Source: Eikenella glucosivorans (GTDB taxonomy: Bacteria > Pseudomonadota > Gammaproteobacteria > Burkholderiales > Neisseriaceae). From it: a DNA stretch of 64,000 bases. The stretch is taken from NCBI RefSeq assembly GCF_016025525.2, contig NZ_JACSGR010000001.1, forward strand, positions 124,001-188,000, given 5' to 3'. Positions 32,796 through 41,687 of this stretch are shown here, in pieces. The notes under the pieces were generated by a model. The model ran no database searches. It was given only the letters and a program-made list of their open reading frames with translations, and was not told the origin of the DNA. The number at the start of each line of letters is the position of its first letter. Position 1 is the stretch's first letter. A program made the translations under genes and the position numbers.

Positions 32796-35700
32796 GCCTT
32801 TGCCGGTTTTGGGGTTCAGGTGCAGGGATAGCGGGGCGAGCAGTTCGAGCACGATGTTGGCGAACAGGGGGCTGTGGATGGGCTCGTCATCGTTGCGGCC
32901 GAAGACTTGGGCGACTTCGCTGTCTTGGTTTTGGCCGGGGTGGTCGCGGTTGTCGCGGTATTTGCCGCGGGCGGCATCGAGGGCTTTTTCAGGTAGCCTG
33001 CCGGCGGCGAGGTCTGCGGCGGTGCAGGCTTCGGCGGCGGCGAGCGAGGTGCGGGGGAAGAAGGGCAGGGGCTGCTGCTGGCCGAGGGTGTGGTAGTCGA
33101 GCCAACGGCCGAGCAGCTCGGCGGCTTCGGCAGCCGGCAGGGGGGGGAGGGTGTTCGGGCTGCCGGGCAGGAGCAGGTGGGTGCTTTGCGGCTGCGGGGC
33201 GACGGCGCAATAGACGAGGTGTTGCAGCCACAGCTCGATGGTGTCGGGGGCGTTGAGCGCTTTGGCGCGGTAGAAGATTTGGCCGTGTTGGTACAGATGG
33301 TTGAGGCTGCCGGCGAGCACCATGCCGCGGTGGGCGAATTGGAAGGGGAAGTCGAGCAGGCGGGGGCTGCTAAGCAGGGCGGAGTCGAGCTGTTTGGCGG
33401 CGCTGCGCTCGGGCGCTTGCAGCAGTTGGCCGAGCCGGCCGGCGGGCAGCAGGCTGTCGGCCTGCATGAGGGCTTCGGTGTGGGCGAAGTCTTCGTTGTG
33501 CCGGCGGGCGTCGAGATAGCGTTGTTTGACGGCTTCGGTGTCGGCGATGGCGTAGGGCTCGGCGGAATCGGCGGGGGCTTCGGCATAGGGGCGCTGCCAT
33601 TGCAGGGCGTGGTGCAGCCAGTAGCGCACAGGGTTTTTCCAGAAATTCAGGAAGCTGCCGAGCGGGATGATGGCGCCGGCTTCGGCAGCGGGCGGGGTGT
33701 TGCCGATGAAGGGCTGCGGATCGGCGGGCGGGTGGTTGAGGGCTTGGGCGTAGTCTTGCCGGGTGCTGGAAAGGCTACCTGAAAAATCGGAATGCTCTGA
33801 ATGGGGGCTACCTGAAAAATAACGGGCGGAGAAGGCTTGCAAGGGGTGTTGGCGGATGTGGGCGGCGGCAAAATCGGCACTGCTTTGGCCGAGCATTTGG
33901 GCGAGGGTATCCACCAGTTCGCTCAACAGGGGGGAGGGAGCCTGGGCTTCGTCTTTGAGGTGGTCGCGGCCGATGTAGGAGAGGTAGAGCTCGCGGCGGG
34001 CGCTGATGAGGGATTCGAGGAAGAGGTAGCGGTCGTCGTCGCGGCGGGAGCGGTCGCCGGGCTGGGGGTGGCGGGCGATGAGGTCGAAGGCGGGGGCTTT
34101 GGTTTGGCGGGGGAACTTGCCGTCGTTGAGCCCGAGCAGGCAGAGGGTGGGAAACGGCAGGCTGCGCATGGGCACCATGCTGCAGAAGGTGATGCCGCCG
34201 CGCAAAAAGCCGGCTTCGCTGCTTTGGGCGAGGAAGCGGCGCAGGTGTTCGCAGGCGGTGTCGGGCGGGAGCTCGGCGCGGTAGCCGGCCAGCGCGGCTT
34301 CGTCTTGCCAGCCGGCCAGCGCCTGCATGATTTGCTGGCGGGCGGCCTGGTCGGCTTCGGCGGGGGAATCGCCGGCGGTGTCGTCGAGCAGGGCACGGAA
34401 ACGTTCGGCCCAGCCGGGAATATCGGCGGGGCTTTGCCACAGGCGCTGGTGCGCGCGCAGTTTGCCCAGCAGCCTGAACCAGGCGGCTTGGGCGGGTTGG
34501 TAGGCGAGGTCGGCGCTCCAAGGGTGTATTCCCTGCCACAGTTCGTTGCGATCGGCGGGCAGCAGCCAGCCGAGTACGCTGCGCTCTTCGCCCTGCCGCC
34601 AGGTGAAGGCTTGGCCGCTGCCGCCGTATTGGGCGCGCATGGCGGCGTCGGCGCCCCAGCGGATGTTGAGCTCGGCGGCACTATGGCGCAGGAAGTCGGC
34701 CTCGTCGGCACTGATTTGCCATTGGCGGCGCACGGCTTCGTGGTCGAGCAGGGGCAGCAGGCGTTCGGTTTCGAAGCGGCTCTGCATCAGGGCGATGAGC
34801 TGCTCGGCCAGCAGCATGAGGGGCTGGCTGCGGCTGAGGCGCACGTCGGCGATGTTGTAGGGCAGGGCGCGGCTGCCGGGGGCGGCTTCGCCGAATACGG
34901 CGTGGATGAAGGGCAGGTAGTCTTCGATGGCGGGGGTGAGCACGGCGATGTGGTGCGGCTGCAGGTCGGGCTGTTCGGCCAGGCGGCGCAAGAGGTGGTC
35001 TTTGAGGATTTGCAGCTCGCGCAGGGGGCTGTGGGCGGCTTGGATAACGATGCTGCCGTCCATCTGGGCGCTGCCTGCTGCGGGATTTTTTTCAGGTAGC
35101 CTCAAGAGCTGGATGTCGGTTTGCAGGCGTTGCAGCAGGCTGGGGGATTCGGGTGGGGCGGGATAGAGTTCGATTGGCTCGATGGGGCGGCTGCTGGCGG
35201 CGAGGTGGTCGAAAAAATCGCGGCCTTGTTTGCCCAGCGAGGCGAGCAGGGGGTGGCCGGCTTCGGCGGCGTCGGGGTGGGGGCGCTTGGCCAAGTGTTT
35301 GGGGCTGGGCAGGTCGCCCCAGTATTGCTGGCTGGGATTGACGGCGAAGAGGTGGACTTCGGTGTGCTCGGCCAGGGCTTCGAGCAGCTCGAGATACAGC
35401 GGGGCGAGGGTGGAGATGCCGAACACGAGGTAGCGTTGCGGCAGACCGTCGCGGCGCAGGGCGGCGAGCAGCTGCCGGTGCTGGGTGGCGCGGTGGGCAG
35501 CGGGGCTTTGCGCGGCGAGGATGCGCCACAGTTCGGCCTGCCAGTCTTCGTCGCTGCCCAAATCGTTGAGCCGGCCGCGCTCCCATTGGGCGAGCCATTG
35601 CGGGCGGTACACCAGATATTGGTCGAACACGTCGGCCAGGCGGCCGGCGAGGTGGTAGGCGGCGGTGGGGCTGCTGCTCAGGTAGCCCTGCAACACGGGT

Positions 35701-36029
35701 GGTAGCGTGGCGGCATGCCCGCCGGCCGGGTCAAGCAGGGGCAGCAGGCGCCAGCGCAACACTTCGGGGGCGAAGGGGTTCAGCCGCGGCGCGGCGGGCA
35801 GGAAGCGGCGGGTGAGCTGCCAGCTGAGGGCGGCGGGCAGGCTGAAATTGAGGTTGGCGGCGATGCCGCTGCGTTCGGCCAGATAGTGATTGAGGTAGCG
35901 GCGCATGCCCTGGCTCTGCACGATGATTTCTTCGGGCGCGAAGGCGGAGGCAGGCGGGCTGGCCTGCATCAGGGCCACGGCGGTTTCGGCGAGGAATTCG
36001 AGGCGGTTGGATTGGTAGAGGTGGAGCAT
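32781..36029 (-). CDS. recC: exodeoxyribonuclease V gamma subunit RecC
   Basis: RecC is the Chi-recognising scaffold of RecBCD, which repairs double-strand breaks and feeds RecA. I start at MLHLYQSNRLEFLAE (36029), giving 1082 residues, close to the usual 1100. QSQGMRRYLNHYLAE, LVFGISTLAPLYLELLEALAEHTEVHLFAVNPS and GGITFCSMVPMRSLPFPTLCLLGLNDGKFPR are characteristic. It contains several in-frame uptake sequences, two of them only 33 bp apart (33772-33783 and 33805-33816) encoding a duplicated FSGSP/FSGSL linker. recB and recD are not in the window. Confidence 0.96.
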   Translation of the reverse strand: MLHLYQSNRLEFLAETAVALMQASPPASAFAPEEIIVQSQGMRRYLNHYLAERSGIAANLNFSLPAALSWQLTRRFLPAAPRLNPFAPEVLRWRLLPLLDPAGGHAATLPPVLQGYLSSSPTAAYHLAGRLADVFDQYLVYRPQWLAQWERGRLNDLGSDEDWQAELWRILAAQSPAAHRATQHRQLLAALRRDGLPQRYLVFGISTLAPLYLELLEALAEHTEVHLFAVNPSQQYWGDLPSPKHLAKRPHPDAAEAGHPLLASLGKQGRDFFDHLAASSRPIEPIELYPAPPESPSLLQRLQTDIQLLRLPEKNPAAGSAQMDGSIVIQAAHSPLRELQILKDHLLRRLAEQPDLQPHHIAVLTPAIEDYLPFIHAVFGEAAPGSRALPYNIADVRLSRSQPLMLLAEQLIALMQSRFETERLLPLLDHEAVRRQWQISADEADFLRHSAAELNIRWGADAAMRAQYGGSGQAFTWRQGEERSVLGWLLPADRNELWQGIHPWSADLAYQPAQAAWFRLLGKLRAHQRLWQSPADIPGWAERFRALLDDTAGDSPAEADQAARQQIMQALAGWQDEAALAGYRAELPPDTACEHLRRFLAQSSEAGFLRGGITFCSMVPMRSLPFPTLCLLGLNDGKFPRQTKAPAFDLIARHPQPGDRSRRDDDRYLFLESLISARRELYLSYIGRDHLKDEAQAPSPLLSELVDTLAQMLGQSSADFAAAHIRQHPLQAFSARYFSGSPHSEHSDFSGSLSSTRQDYAQALNHPPADPQPFIGNTPPAAEAGAIIPLGSFLNFWKNPVRYWLHHALQWQRPYAEAPADSAEPYAIADTEAVKQRYLDARRHNEDFAHTEALMQADSLLPAGRLGQLLQAPERSAAKQLDSALLSSPRLLDFPFQFAHRGMVLAGSLNHLYQHGQIFYRAKALNAPDTIELWLQHLVYCAVAPQPQSTHLLLPGSPNTLPPLPAAEAAELLGRWLDYHTLGQQQPLPFFPRTSLAAAEACTAADLAAGRLPEKALDAARGKYRDNRDHPGQNQDSEVAQVFGRNDDEPIHSPLFANIVLELLAPLSLHLNPKTGKGKKAT

Positions 36030-36085
36030 GGGGCGGCCGCTGGAGAAAAGGGAGGATGGCGGCATTATAGCGAAACGGGCGGCGG

Positions 36086-36140
36086 GTTTCAGGTAGCCTG
36101 TTTGGGAAACTGAGCCGGAAGGATAAAGGCTACCTGAAAA
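36086..36140 (-). terminator. uptake-sequence pair ahead of recC
   Basis: Inverted copies at 36088-36099 and 36127-36138. The second supplies the stop codon (TAG, complement of 36130-36132) of the small gene upstream, so this is both stop and likely terminator. Confidence 0.6.
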
Positions 36141-36462
36141 TCAGTTCGGCGAGCTGTTGCAGCTGGGCGAGGATTTCATGGTTATCTGGGTTGCGGCCAC
36201 CATCATGCCAGCAATGGCGGGTTTGCCCGTTGGCTAGGCTGAGGGCTTCGATGCAGATGTGGCGGTAGGGGGCGAAAGTGGGGGTGTTTACGTTGATGAT
36301 GCAAACGTGGCTGGGGGTATCGATATGGGCGATGTAAAACCAGCCTTCACGAGCGCTGCCGTTTTGTTTGGTGTCGATGCGGCAGCCGGGGCGGCCGGCC
36401 TGGCCGCTCAGCCATTGGGCCACTTGGATTTGGATTTGGCGGTAGCGTCGGGTGGGGTTCAT
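36130..36462 (-). CDS. small protein of unknown function ending in an uptake sequence
   Basis: 110 residues starting MNPTRRYRQIQIQVAQWLSG (36462). RIDTKQNGSAREGWFYIAHID and INVNTPTFAPYRHICIEALSL look like a beta-rich soluble domain. There is no signal peptide. I do not recognise the family. The end of the protein, LAELIFR, and its TAG stop are read from an uptake sequence. The frame extends upstream to 36564 but through repeat-like DNA, so the shorter start is preferred. Coding status rests on a plausible protein rather than known motifs. Confidence 0.55.
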   Translation of the reverse strand: MNPTRRYRQIQIQVAQWLSGQAGRPGCRIDTKQNGSAREGWFYIAHIDTPSHVCIINVNTPTFAPYRHICIEALSLANGQTRHCWHDGGRNPDNHEILAQLQQLAELIFR

Positions 36463-36579
36463 GGAGCTTGGTTTCGGTTTTGGCTTTGCAGAAACGGGGT
36501 TTCTACAGGAAAGCTCGTTTGAACTGCGTTGAAGCTGGTGTTGGCAGGCAGCCTGTTCGAGCAATAGGGCAAAAAGGAT

Positions 36580-36615
36580 AAAGGCTACCTGAAAATCGGT
36601 TTTCAGGTAGCCTTC
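36580..36615 (-). terminator. uptake-sequence hairpin after the SPOR-like gene
   Basis: aaaggctacctgaaaat and ttttcaggtagcctt form a tight stem with a short loop, 20 bases after the stop codon at 36634. Confidence 0.72.
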
Positions 36616-36633
36616 CGTGTATTCAGGGCGTAT

Positions 36634-37425
36634 TTAGCGACGGCAGGGCGCGCGGCGCAGGCTGGAATAGCGGCCGATCACGCTGCTGATGCCGGCGGCG
36701 GCGTTGTCGTCCACATTCATGAAGGTAACCTGCATTTTGGATTCGCCCAACTCGGCGGATTGCTCGCCGCCGCCGGCGCCGGTGCGGGCGATTTGCGGAT
36801 TGAGGCCGGCCTGGCGTGCCTTCACGGCGGTTTGCTCGGCCTGGCGTTCGTTGGCAAAGGAGCCGAGGCTCATGCGGCCGCCGGATACGCTGGCGCTGCG
36901 GAAGCCTTGCGAACGCAGCTTGGCGGTGAATTCCTGCACGTCGCCTTCGATGGCCACGCTCACTTGGTAGCGTTCGCCGCCGCGCTGGGCGCGGCCGCCG
37001 TCGCGGCGGCGCTCGACCACGCGGGTGGCGGCGTGCGGCCAGCGGGCGAGCAGGCCTTTGATGCGGTGATAGTCGTCTTCGGGCAAGAGCGCGGTGGCGG
37101 TGCAGGCGGTGCTGGGCGCGCGGATGCCGCTTTCGGGCGTGGGCTTGGGCTGGCCCTCGGCGGGTTTGCCTTGGGCGGGGGCGTTGCCGCGGGCGGGTGC
37201 GGCGCTCTGGCGCGGGCGGGCGGCATCTGCCGGCAACACGGGCACGCCCTGCTGCGCCTGCTGCGGCGCGGTGTTTTGGGCGGGCGCGGCGTGCACCACC
37301 ACGGTGGTGGGCTGCTGTTGCGGCTGTACCACGGGCGCAGGCTGCGGCTGCGCCATGCGCGTCACCAGCATGCCGCCGAAAACGATGATGTTTAACGCCA
37401 CCAGAATGGCAAACAGCCACTTCAT
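36634..37425 (-). CDS. membrane-anchored SPOR-domain-like protein
   Basis: 263 residues with one N-terminal membrane helix (WLFAILVALNIIVFGGMLV, residues 3-21), a long Pro/Gln/Ala-rich linker (about residues 27-105), then two short globular parts. RYQVSVAIEGDVQEFTAKLRSQGFRSASVSGGRMSLGSFANERQAEQTAVKARQAG resembles a SPOR domain, which binds denuded glycan at division septa. The start overlaps the end of birA-coaX by four bases, so it is the third gene of a unit with rfaE2 and birA-coaX. Division role is inferred. Confidence 0.72.
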   Translation of the reverse strand: MKWLFAILVALNIIVFGGMLVTRMAQPQPAPVVQPQQQPTTVVVHAAPAQNTAPQQAQQGVPVLPADAARPRQSAAPARGNAPAQGKPAEGQPKPTPESGIRAPSTACTATALLPEDDYHRIKGLLARWPHAATRVVERRRDGGRAQRGGERYQVSVAIEGDVQEFTAKLRSQGFRSASVSGGRMSLGSFANERQAEQTAVKARQAGLNPQIARTGAGGGEQSAELGESKMQVTFMNVDDNAAAGISSVIGRYSSLRRAPCRR

Positions 37426-39155
37426 GTTTGTACAGCCCAGTTGAGTAATCCGTGAAGCACGAGATTATCCACAATTTGAATGGGGTTGTCCAAAGCAAAT
37501 TTTTCAGGTAGCCCTTGTTTGATTTTGGCCGCGCCGCCGCCGGTGAGGATCACGGCGGTGGGCGCGTCGGGCTGTTTCTGCCGCAGCCGCTCGTGCATGA
37601 GCATCACTGCGCCGCACACGGCATCGATCATGCCGCCGGCGATGGCGTTGGCGGTGGTGGTGCCGAAGGGGTAGGGGCGGCCGGCGGGGCGGTTGAGGTT
37701 GGCGGTGTGCTGCGCCATGGCTTCTTTCATCAGGTTGAAGCCGGGCATGATGTTGCCGCCGAGGTAATGGTTGTCGGCGGTGAGCGCGTCGATGGTCACT
37801 GCCGTGCCACAGCTCACCACCACGCAGGCGTGCGGCGTGAAGAGGCGGCTGCCGAGGATGTTGAACCAGCGGTCGGCGCCGTGTTCGTTCACGCGGCGGT
37901 AGTGGTTGCGGATGCCCAAGGCTTGCGGCATGGAGCCGAGCCATTCGGGCTCGCGGCCGAGCTGTTCGGCCACCGCCTGCTGCTTGGCCGCGCCGCACAC
38001 CGCCGAGCCGATGATGCGCACGTTTGCGCCGCCGTGCTGCCGCCAGCTGTGCCCCAGCGGCTCCAGGTTCCAATAAGCGGCTTTGTCTACTTCCACCATG
38101 CGGCCGTTTTCCACCCAGGCCCATTTGAGCTTGCTGTTGCCGGCATCCAGCAGCAGCATTTTGCTGCCGGCCGGTTTTGCCGCGGGCGCGGTGCGGCTGT
38201 GCAGCGGGCGCAGGCTGATTTCGCCGCTCACGATGCTGTGCTCCACGCCGTCGGCATCGAGGATGTGCAGCGCGCCGCCCTTGTCCACGCCCAGCGCGGT
38301 GCCTTGCAGCAGGGTTTGCCCGTCGCGCAATAACTGCACCGGCTGGTTTTGGTCGCGGTGGCAGGCGTGGTAGCCGTCTAAAAACGGGGCGAGGCCTTCG
38401 CGGTCGAACTGCTCGAAGGCGGCGGCCAAATCGGGCAGCAGGCGCTCGGTGAGGCGGGCGACACTGGCGTGCGGCGCGCTGCCCTGCACGGCTTCGGCGG
38501 CTTCCACCGCCTTGGGCTGCACGAAATTGATGCCGATGCCCACCACGATGGCGGTTTGGCCGTTGCGGCGCACGGTTTCGGTGAGGATGCCGCCGAGCTT
38601 CTCGCCGCCGATCACCAAGTCGTTCGGCCACTTGATCTGCGCCGGCACGCCCAAACCGCGCAGGGCGCGGCAGCACACCAGCGCGGCGGCGAGCGTGAGC
38701 CCGCCCAATTCTGCCGGAGGCCGGGCGAAGCACCAGCCGGCGCTGAACATCAGGCATTCGCCGATGCGGCTCTGCCAGCTGCGCCCCTGGCGGCCGCGGC
38801 CTTGGGTTTGATGGTGGATGAAGACGATGCGGCGGTGGATGTTGATGCCTTGTTCTTTGGCTTGGGCGATGAGGTAGCTGTTGCTGGAGGGGTGTTCGTG
38901 CAGGAGCTCGGCCTGCCAGCCGGCATCCTGCGCCTGCCGCTGCAACACGGCCTCGTCCAATATCGCCAGGGGGCGCACCAGCCGCCAGCGGCCGTCTTGC
39001 TGGCGCAGAAGGCCGCGGATGTGCGGCGGCACCTGCTGCCAGAGGGCGTTGAGCTGCGGCGGCTTGAGGCCGATGCGGCGCGCCAGCTCGGTAACGTGGT
39101 GCGACCGGCCGTCGGCGAGGGCGGCGAGGAGCTGCCAGTGGATGTCCTGCATCAT
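37422..39155 (-). CDS. fusion of biotin-[acetyl-CoA carboxylase] ligase and type III pantothenate kinase
   Basis: 577 residues. The N-terminus is a winged-helix domain (LLAALADGRSHHVTELARRIGLKPPQLNALW). The BirA catalytic part follows with the biotinyl-AMP motif GRGRQGRSW (residues 119-127), KWPNDLVIGGEKLGGILTE and the GIGINF segment. From about residue 328 the protein is CoaX: MLLLDAGNSKLKWAW (phosphate loop Asp), VVVSCGTAVTIDAL and GGNIMPGFNLMKEAM. This fusion is known from Neisseria. It joins biotin attachment and the first step of CoA synthesis in one chain. Four-base overlaps link it to rfaE2 upstream and the SPOR-like gene downstream. Confidence 0.95.
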   Translation of the reverse strand: MMQDIHWQLLAALADGRSHHVTELARRIGLKPPQLNALWQQVPPHIRGLLRQQDGRWRLVRPLAILDEAVLQRQAQDAGWQAELLHEHPSSNSYLIAQAKEQGINIHRRIVFIHHQTQGRGRQGRSWQSRIGECLMFSAGWCFARPPAELGGLTLAAALVCCRALRGLGVPAQIKWPNDLVIGGEKLGGILTETVRRNGQTAIVVGIGINFVQPKAVEAAEAVQGSAPHASVARLTERLLPDLAAAFEQFDREGLAPFLDGYHACHRDQNQPVQLLRDGQTLLQGTALGVDKGGALHILDADGVEHSIVSGEISLRPLHSRTAPAAKPAGSKMLLLDAGNSKLKWAWVENGRMVEVDKAAYWNLEPLGHSWRQHGGANVRIIGSAVCGAAKQQAVAEQLGREPEWLGSMPQALGIRNHYRRVNEHGADRWFNILGSRLFTPHACVVVSCGTAVTIDALTADNHYLGGNIMPGFNLMKEAMAQHTANLNRPAGRPYPFGTTTANAIAGGMIDAVCGAVMLMHERLRQKQPDAPTAVILTGGGAAKIKQGLPEKFALDNPIQIVDNLVLHGLLNWAVQT

Positions 39156-39655
39156 GCGGCGGGCTCCGAGGCGCGGATTTTGGCCAGGGTTTTTGTGGTG
39201 GAGGTTGGGTGCAGGAAGGGGATGGAATACACCTGGCCGCCGCGCGCGAGGGTTTCGGCGGCGCCGACGATGTTTTCAGGTAGCCAGTCGCCGCCCTTCA
39301 CCAGAATATTGGGCTGAACTTGCTCAATCAGTTCGGCGGGGGTGTCGCTGTCGAACCAGGTAACCAAATCCACGCTTGCGAGCGAGGCGGCCACGGCGGC
39401 GCGGTTGGCCAGCGGGTTGATGGGGCGGTCGCTGCCTTTACCCTGGCGGCGCACGGAGGCGTCGGTGTTGAGCGCGAGCACCAGCGCGGCGCCGAGGGCG
39501 CGGGCCTGGGCGAGGTAGGTAACGTGGCCGCGGTGCAGGATGTCGAAGCAGCCGTTGGTGAACACCAGCGGGCGCGGCAGGGCGGCGAGCCTCTCGGCCA
39601 AGGCTTCGGGCGGGCAGATTTTGCGTTCGAAATCGGGGGCGGGCCAGGCGGTCAT
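39152..39655 (-). CDS. rfaE2: D-glycero-beta-D-manno-heptose 1-phosphate adenylyltransferase
   Basis: This 167-residue nucleotidyltransferase makes ADP-heptose precursor for lipooligosaccharide core. FTNGCFDILHRGH (residues 32-44) holds the HxGH motif. NTDASVRRQGKGSDRPINPLANRAAV and ILVKGGDW are also typical. I start at MTAWPAPDFE, 39655; the longer frame upstream is repeat DNA. It is a stand-alone RfaE2 domain without the kinase (RfaE1) half, as in Neisseria. An in-frame uptake sequence encodes GDWLPENIVG. It is the first gene of the unit with birA-coaX. Confidence 0.94.
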   Translation of the reverse strand: MTAWPAPDFERKICPPEALAERLAALPRPLVFTNGCFDILHRGHVTYLAQARALGAALVLALNTDASVRRQGKGSDRPINPLANRAAVAASLASVDLVTWFDSDTPAELIEQVQPNILVKGGDWLPENIVGAAETLARGGQVYSIPFLHPTSTTKTLAKIRASEPAA

Positions 39656-39757
39656 AACGGTCTCTTCGGGATAACTAAAGCGCGGATGATACCATTTCTG
39701 CGTGCCGGCTTGGTGTTGGGCGGGCGGGAATTGCCGTATAATCCGCAAGATGTTTTT

Positions 39758-39812
39758 CAGGTAGCCTCTCCGGCACGCCTGAGCCGGCATACAGGCTACC
39801 TGAAAAATCTTC
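39758..39812. terminator. inverted uptake-sequence pair between rfaE2 and ftsE
   Basis: ttcaggtagcct near 39759-39770 and aggctacctgaa near 39797-39808 face each other in the divergent gap. Here both genes transcribe away, so this pair cannot end either; it may be uptake or structural only. Confidence 0.4.
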
Positions 39813-39834
39813 CTCCACATTCCAACCCCACACC

Positions 39835-40488
39835 ATGATCCGTTTCGAACAAGTTTCCAAAACCTATCCCGGCGGCTTCCGCGCCCTGCAAAACGTGAGC
39901 TTCAAAATCAGCAAGGGCGAGATGATTTTCGTGGCCGGGCATTCCGGCGCGGGCAAATCCACCGTGCTCAAGCTGATTGCCGGCATCACCAAGCCCACCT
40001 CCGGCAAAGTGTGGATGAACAGCCAAGACCTCGGCACGCTCAACGACAGCCGCCTAGGCTACCTGCGCCAGCACATCGGGCTGGTGTTTCAAGACCACAA
40101 AATCCTGTTCGACCGCAACGTGCTGCAAAACGTGCTGCTGCCGCTGCGCATCATCGGCTACGACCGCCAAACCGCCGACAAGCGTGCCCGCATCGCCATT
40201 GAGAAGGTTGGTCTGGGCGGGCGCGAGCTGGCCGACCCCATCACCCTTTCCGGCGGCGAGCAGCAGCGTTTGTGTATTGCCCGCGCCGTGGTGCACCAGC
40301 CCGGCCTGCTGATTGCCGACGAGCCCTCCGCCAACCTCGACCGCGCCTACGCGCTCGACATCATGGAGCTCTTCAAAACCTTCCACGAAGCCGGCACCAC
40401 CGTGATCGTGGCCGCGCACGACGAAACCCTGATGGCCGACTACGGCCACCGCATTTTGCGTTTGCAGGAAGGCAGGTTTGCCGCATGA
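39835..40488 (+). CDS. ftsE: cell division ATP-binding protein FtsE
   Basis: FtsE is the ABC ATPase of FtsEX, which relays septum signals to peptidoglycan hydrolases. The 217-residue protein has Walker A GHSGAGKST (residues 35-43), the LSGGEQQR signature, Walker B LLIADEPSANLD and the AAHDETL switch His. FDRNVLQNVLLPLRIIGY is typical of the FtsE subgroup. The stop overlaps the ftsX start (ATGA), giving coupled translation. The first gene lies 180 bp from divergent rfaE2. Confidence 0.97.
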   Translation: MIRFEQVSKTYPGGFRALQNVSFKISKGEMIFVAGHSGAGKSTVLKLIAGITKPTSGKVWMNSQDLGTLNDSRLGYLRQHIGLVFQDHKILFDRNVLQNVLLPLRIIGYDRQTADKRARIAIEKVGLGGRELADPITLSGGEQQRLCIARAVVHQPGLLIADEPSANLDRAYALDIMELFKTFHEAGTTVIVAAHDETLMADYGHRILRLQEGRFAA

Positions 40489-41402
40489 AACACTATCTCT
40501 CACTGCACCTTGAAGCCGCCGCCCAAGCCTTTGCCCGCCTTTTGCGCCAGCCTTTGGGCACATTGTTGGTGCTGCTGATGCTGGCCGCCGCCATGACCCT
40601 GCCGCTGATGCTGTATCTCGGCGTGCAAAGCAGCACGCAGGTGCTCGGCCGGCTCAACCAGGCCCCGCAGATGACGATCTACCTCGCGCCCGAAGCGGGC
40701 GAAGGTGACATAGCCGCCATCCGCGCCAAGCTGGCAGAAGACGGCCGCATCGCCGCCGCCGAATACGTGAGCAAGCAGCAGGGCATGGCCGAGCTGCAAC
40801 AGGCCTTCGACGGGCAGGATTTGGTGTCAATGCTGGACGGCAACCCGCTGCCCGATGCCTTTGTGGTCACGCCCAAAGAAGGCGCCACGCCGCAGGAGCA
40901 AACCGCGCTGCGGGCCGATTTGGCGGCGCTGCCCAAGACCGAGAGCGTGCAGATGGATGCCGAATGGATGCAGACGTTGTTTCAAATCAACGAATTCGTG
41001 CACCGGATTTTCTATTTCCTGGTGTGCACGCTGGGCGCGGCGCTGGTGTTGGTGGCGTATAACACCAGCCGCCTGCAAATCCTCAGCCGGCGCGAGGAAA
41101 TCGAAATCACCAAGCTTTTGGGCGCGCCCGCTTCGTTTATCCGCCGGCCCTTCCTCTATCAGGCGCTGTGGCAGGGCGTGCTGTCTTCCGCGCTGAGCCT
41201 GCTCTTGTGCGGCTGGCTGATGCGCAGCGCCCGCCCGCTGGCCGACCAGATTTTCCGCCCCTACGGCCTGAATTTGGATTGGCGCTTTTTCCACGGCTGG
41301 GAGATGGCGGTGATTGTGGCGGTGGTGTGCGGGCTGGGCATGGCGGGTGCCTGGCTGGCCGGCAGCCGGCATTTGCAGGAATTTAAGGCCAGAAGCCGTT
41401 AG
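40485..41402 (+). CDS. ftsX: cell division permease-like protein FtsX
   Basis: 305 residues, starting MKHYLSLHLEAAAQAFARLL at the ATG overlapping ftsE. Four membrane helices are expected: near residues 25-45 (LLVLLMLAAAMTLPLMLYLGV), then a periplasmic loop (SSTQVLGRLNQAPQMTIYL...), and three helices after about residue 170. VSKQQGMAELQ and the LSRREEIEITKLLGAPASFIRRPFLYQALWQG segment are conserved FtsX features. It transmits FtsE ATP use across the membrane. A hairpin terminator follows. Confidence 0.96.
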   Translation: MKHYLSLHLEAAAQAFARLLRQPLGTLLVLLMLAAAMTLPLMLYLGVQSSTQVLGRLNQAPQMTIYLAPEAGEGDIAAIRAKLAEDGRIAAAEYVSKQQGMAELQQAFDGQDLVSMLDGNPLPDAFVVTPKEGATPQEQTALRADLAALPKTESVQMDAEWMQTLFQINEFVHRIFYFLVCTLGAALVLVAYNTSRLQILSRREEIEITKLLGAPASFIRRPFLYQALWQGVLSSALSLLLCGWLMRSARPLADQIFRPYGLNLDWRFFHGWEMAVIVAVVCGLGMAGAWLAGSRHLQEFKARSR

Positions 41403-41418
41403 GCCGGATGGCAAGCAA

Positions 41419-41460
41419 GGGCTACCTGAAAATGGAGGGAACGTTTTCAGGTAGCCTTTT
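41419..41460 (+). terminator. uptake-sequence terminator after ftsX
   Basis: gggctacctgaaaat and gttttcaggtagcctttt form a stem 17 bases after the ftsX stop. Further on, an eikDUS at 41536 and two copies of the one-base variant AGGCTGCCTGAA (41569, with a second mismatch, and 41595-41606) precede the next gene. Confidence 0.75.
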
Positions 41461-41687
41461 GCTTGGCAGGATGACCGCGCCAGCAGGGGGAGCAAGCTCG
41501 ATAAATTTGTGTGGAATGCTCCGCACAGCCACCCGAGGCTACCTGAAAAAAAGTGGCGCAAAGAAATCAGGCTGCCGGAAAACGGGAAATCGGTTTCAGG
41601 CAGCCTTTTTGCATAACCCGCCGAACTGTTATAATCGCCGCCCCTTTTTCAGGTAGCCCATCCGCCCACACGCACACAAGGAAACCC

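Noticed and set aside
39656..39834. Inverted uptake pair as terminator for ftsE or rfaE2
   Set aside because: Both genes are transcribed away from it, so it cannot terminate either; kept only as a low-confidence structural feature.
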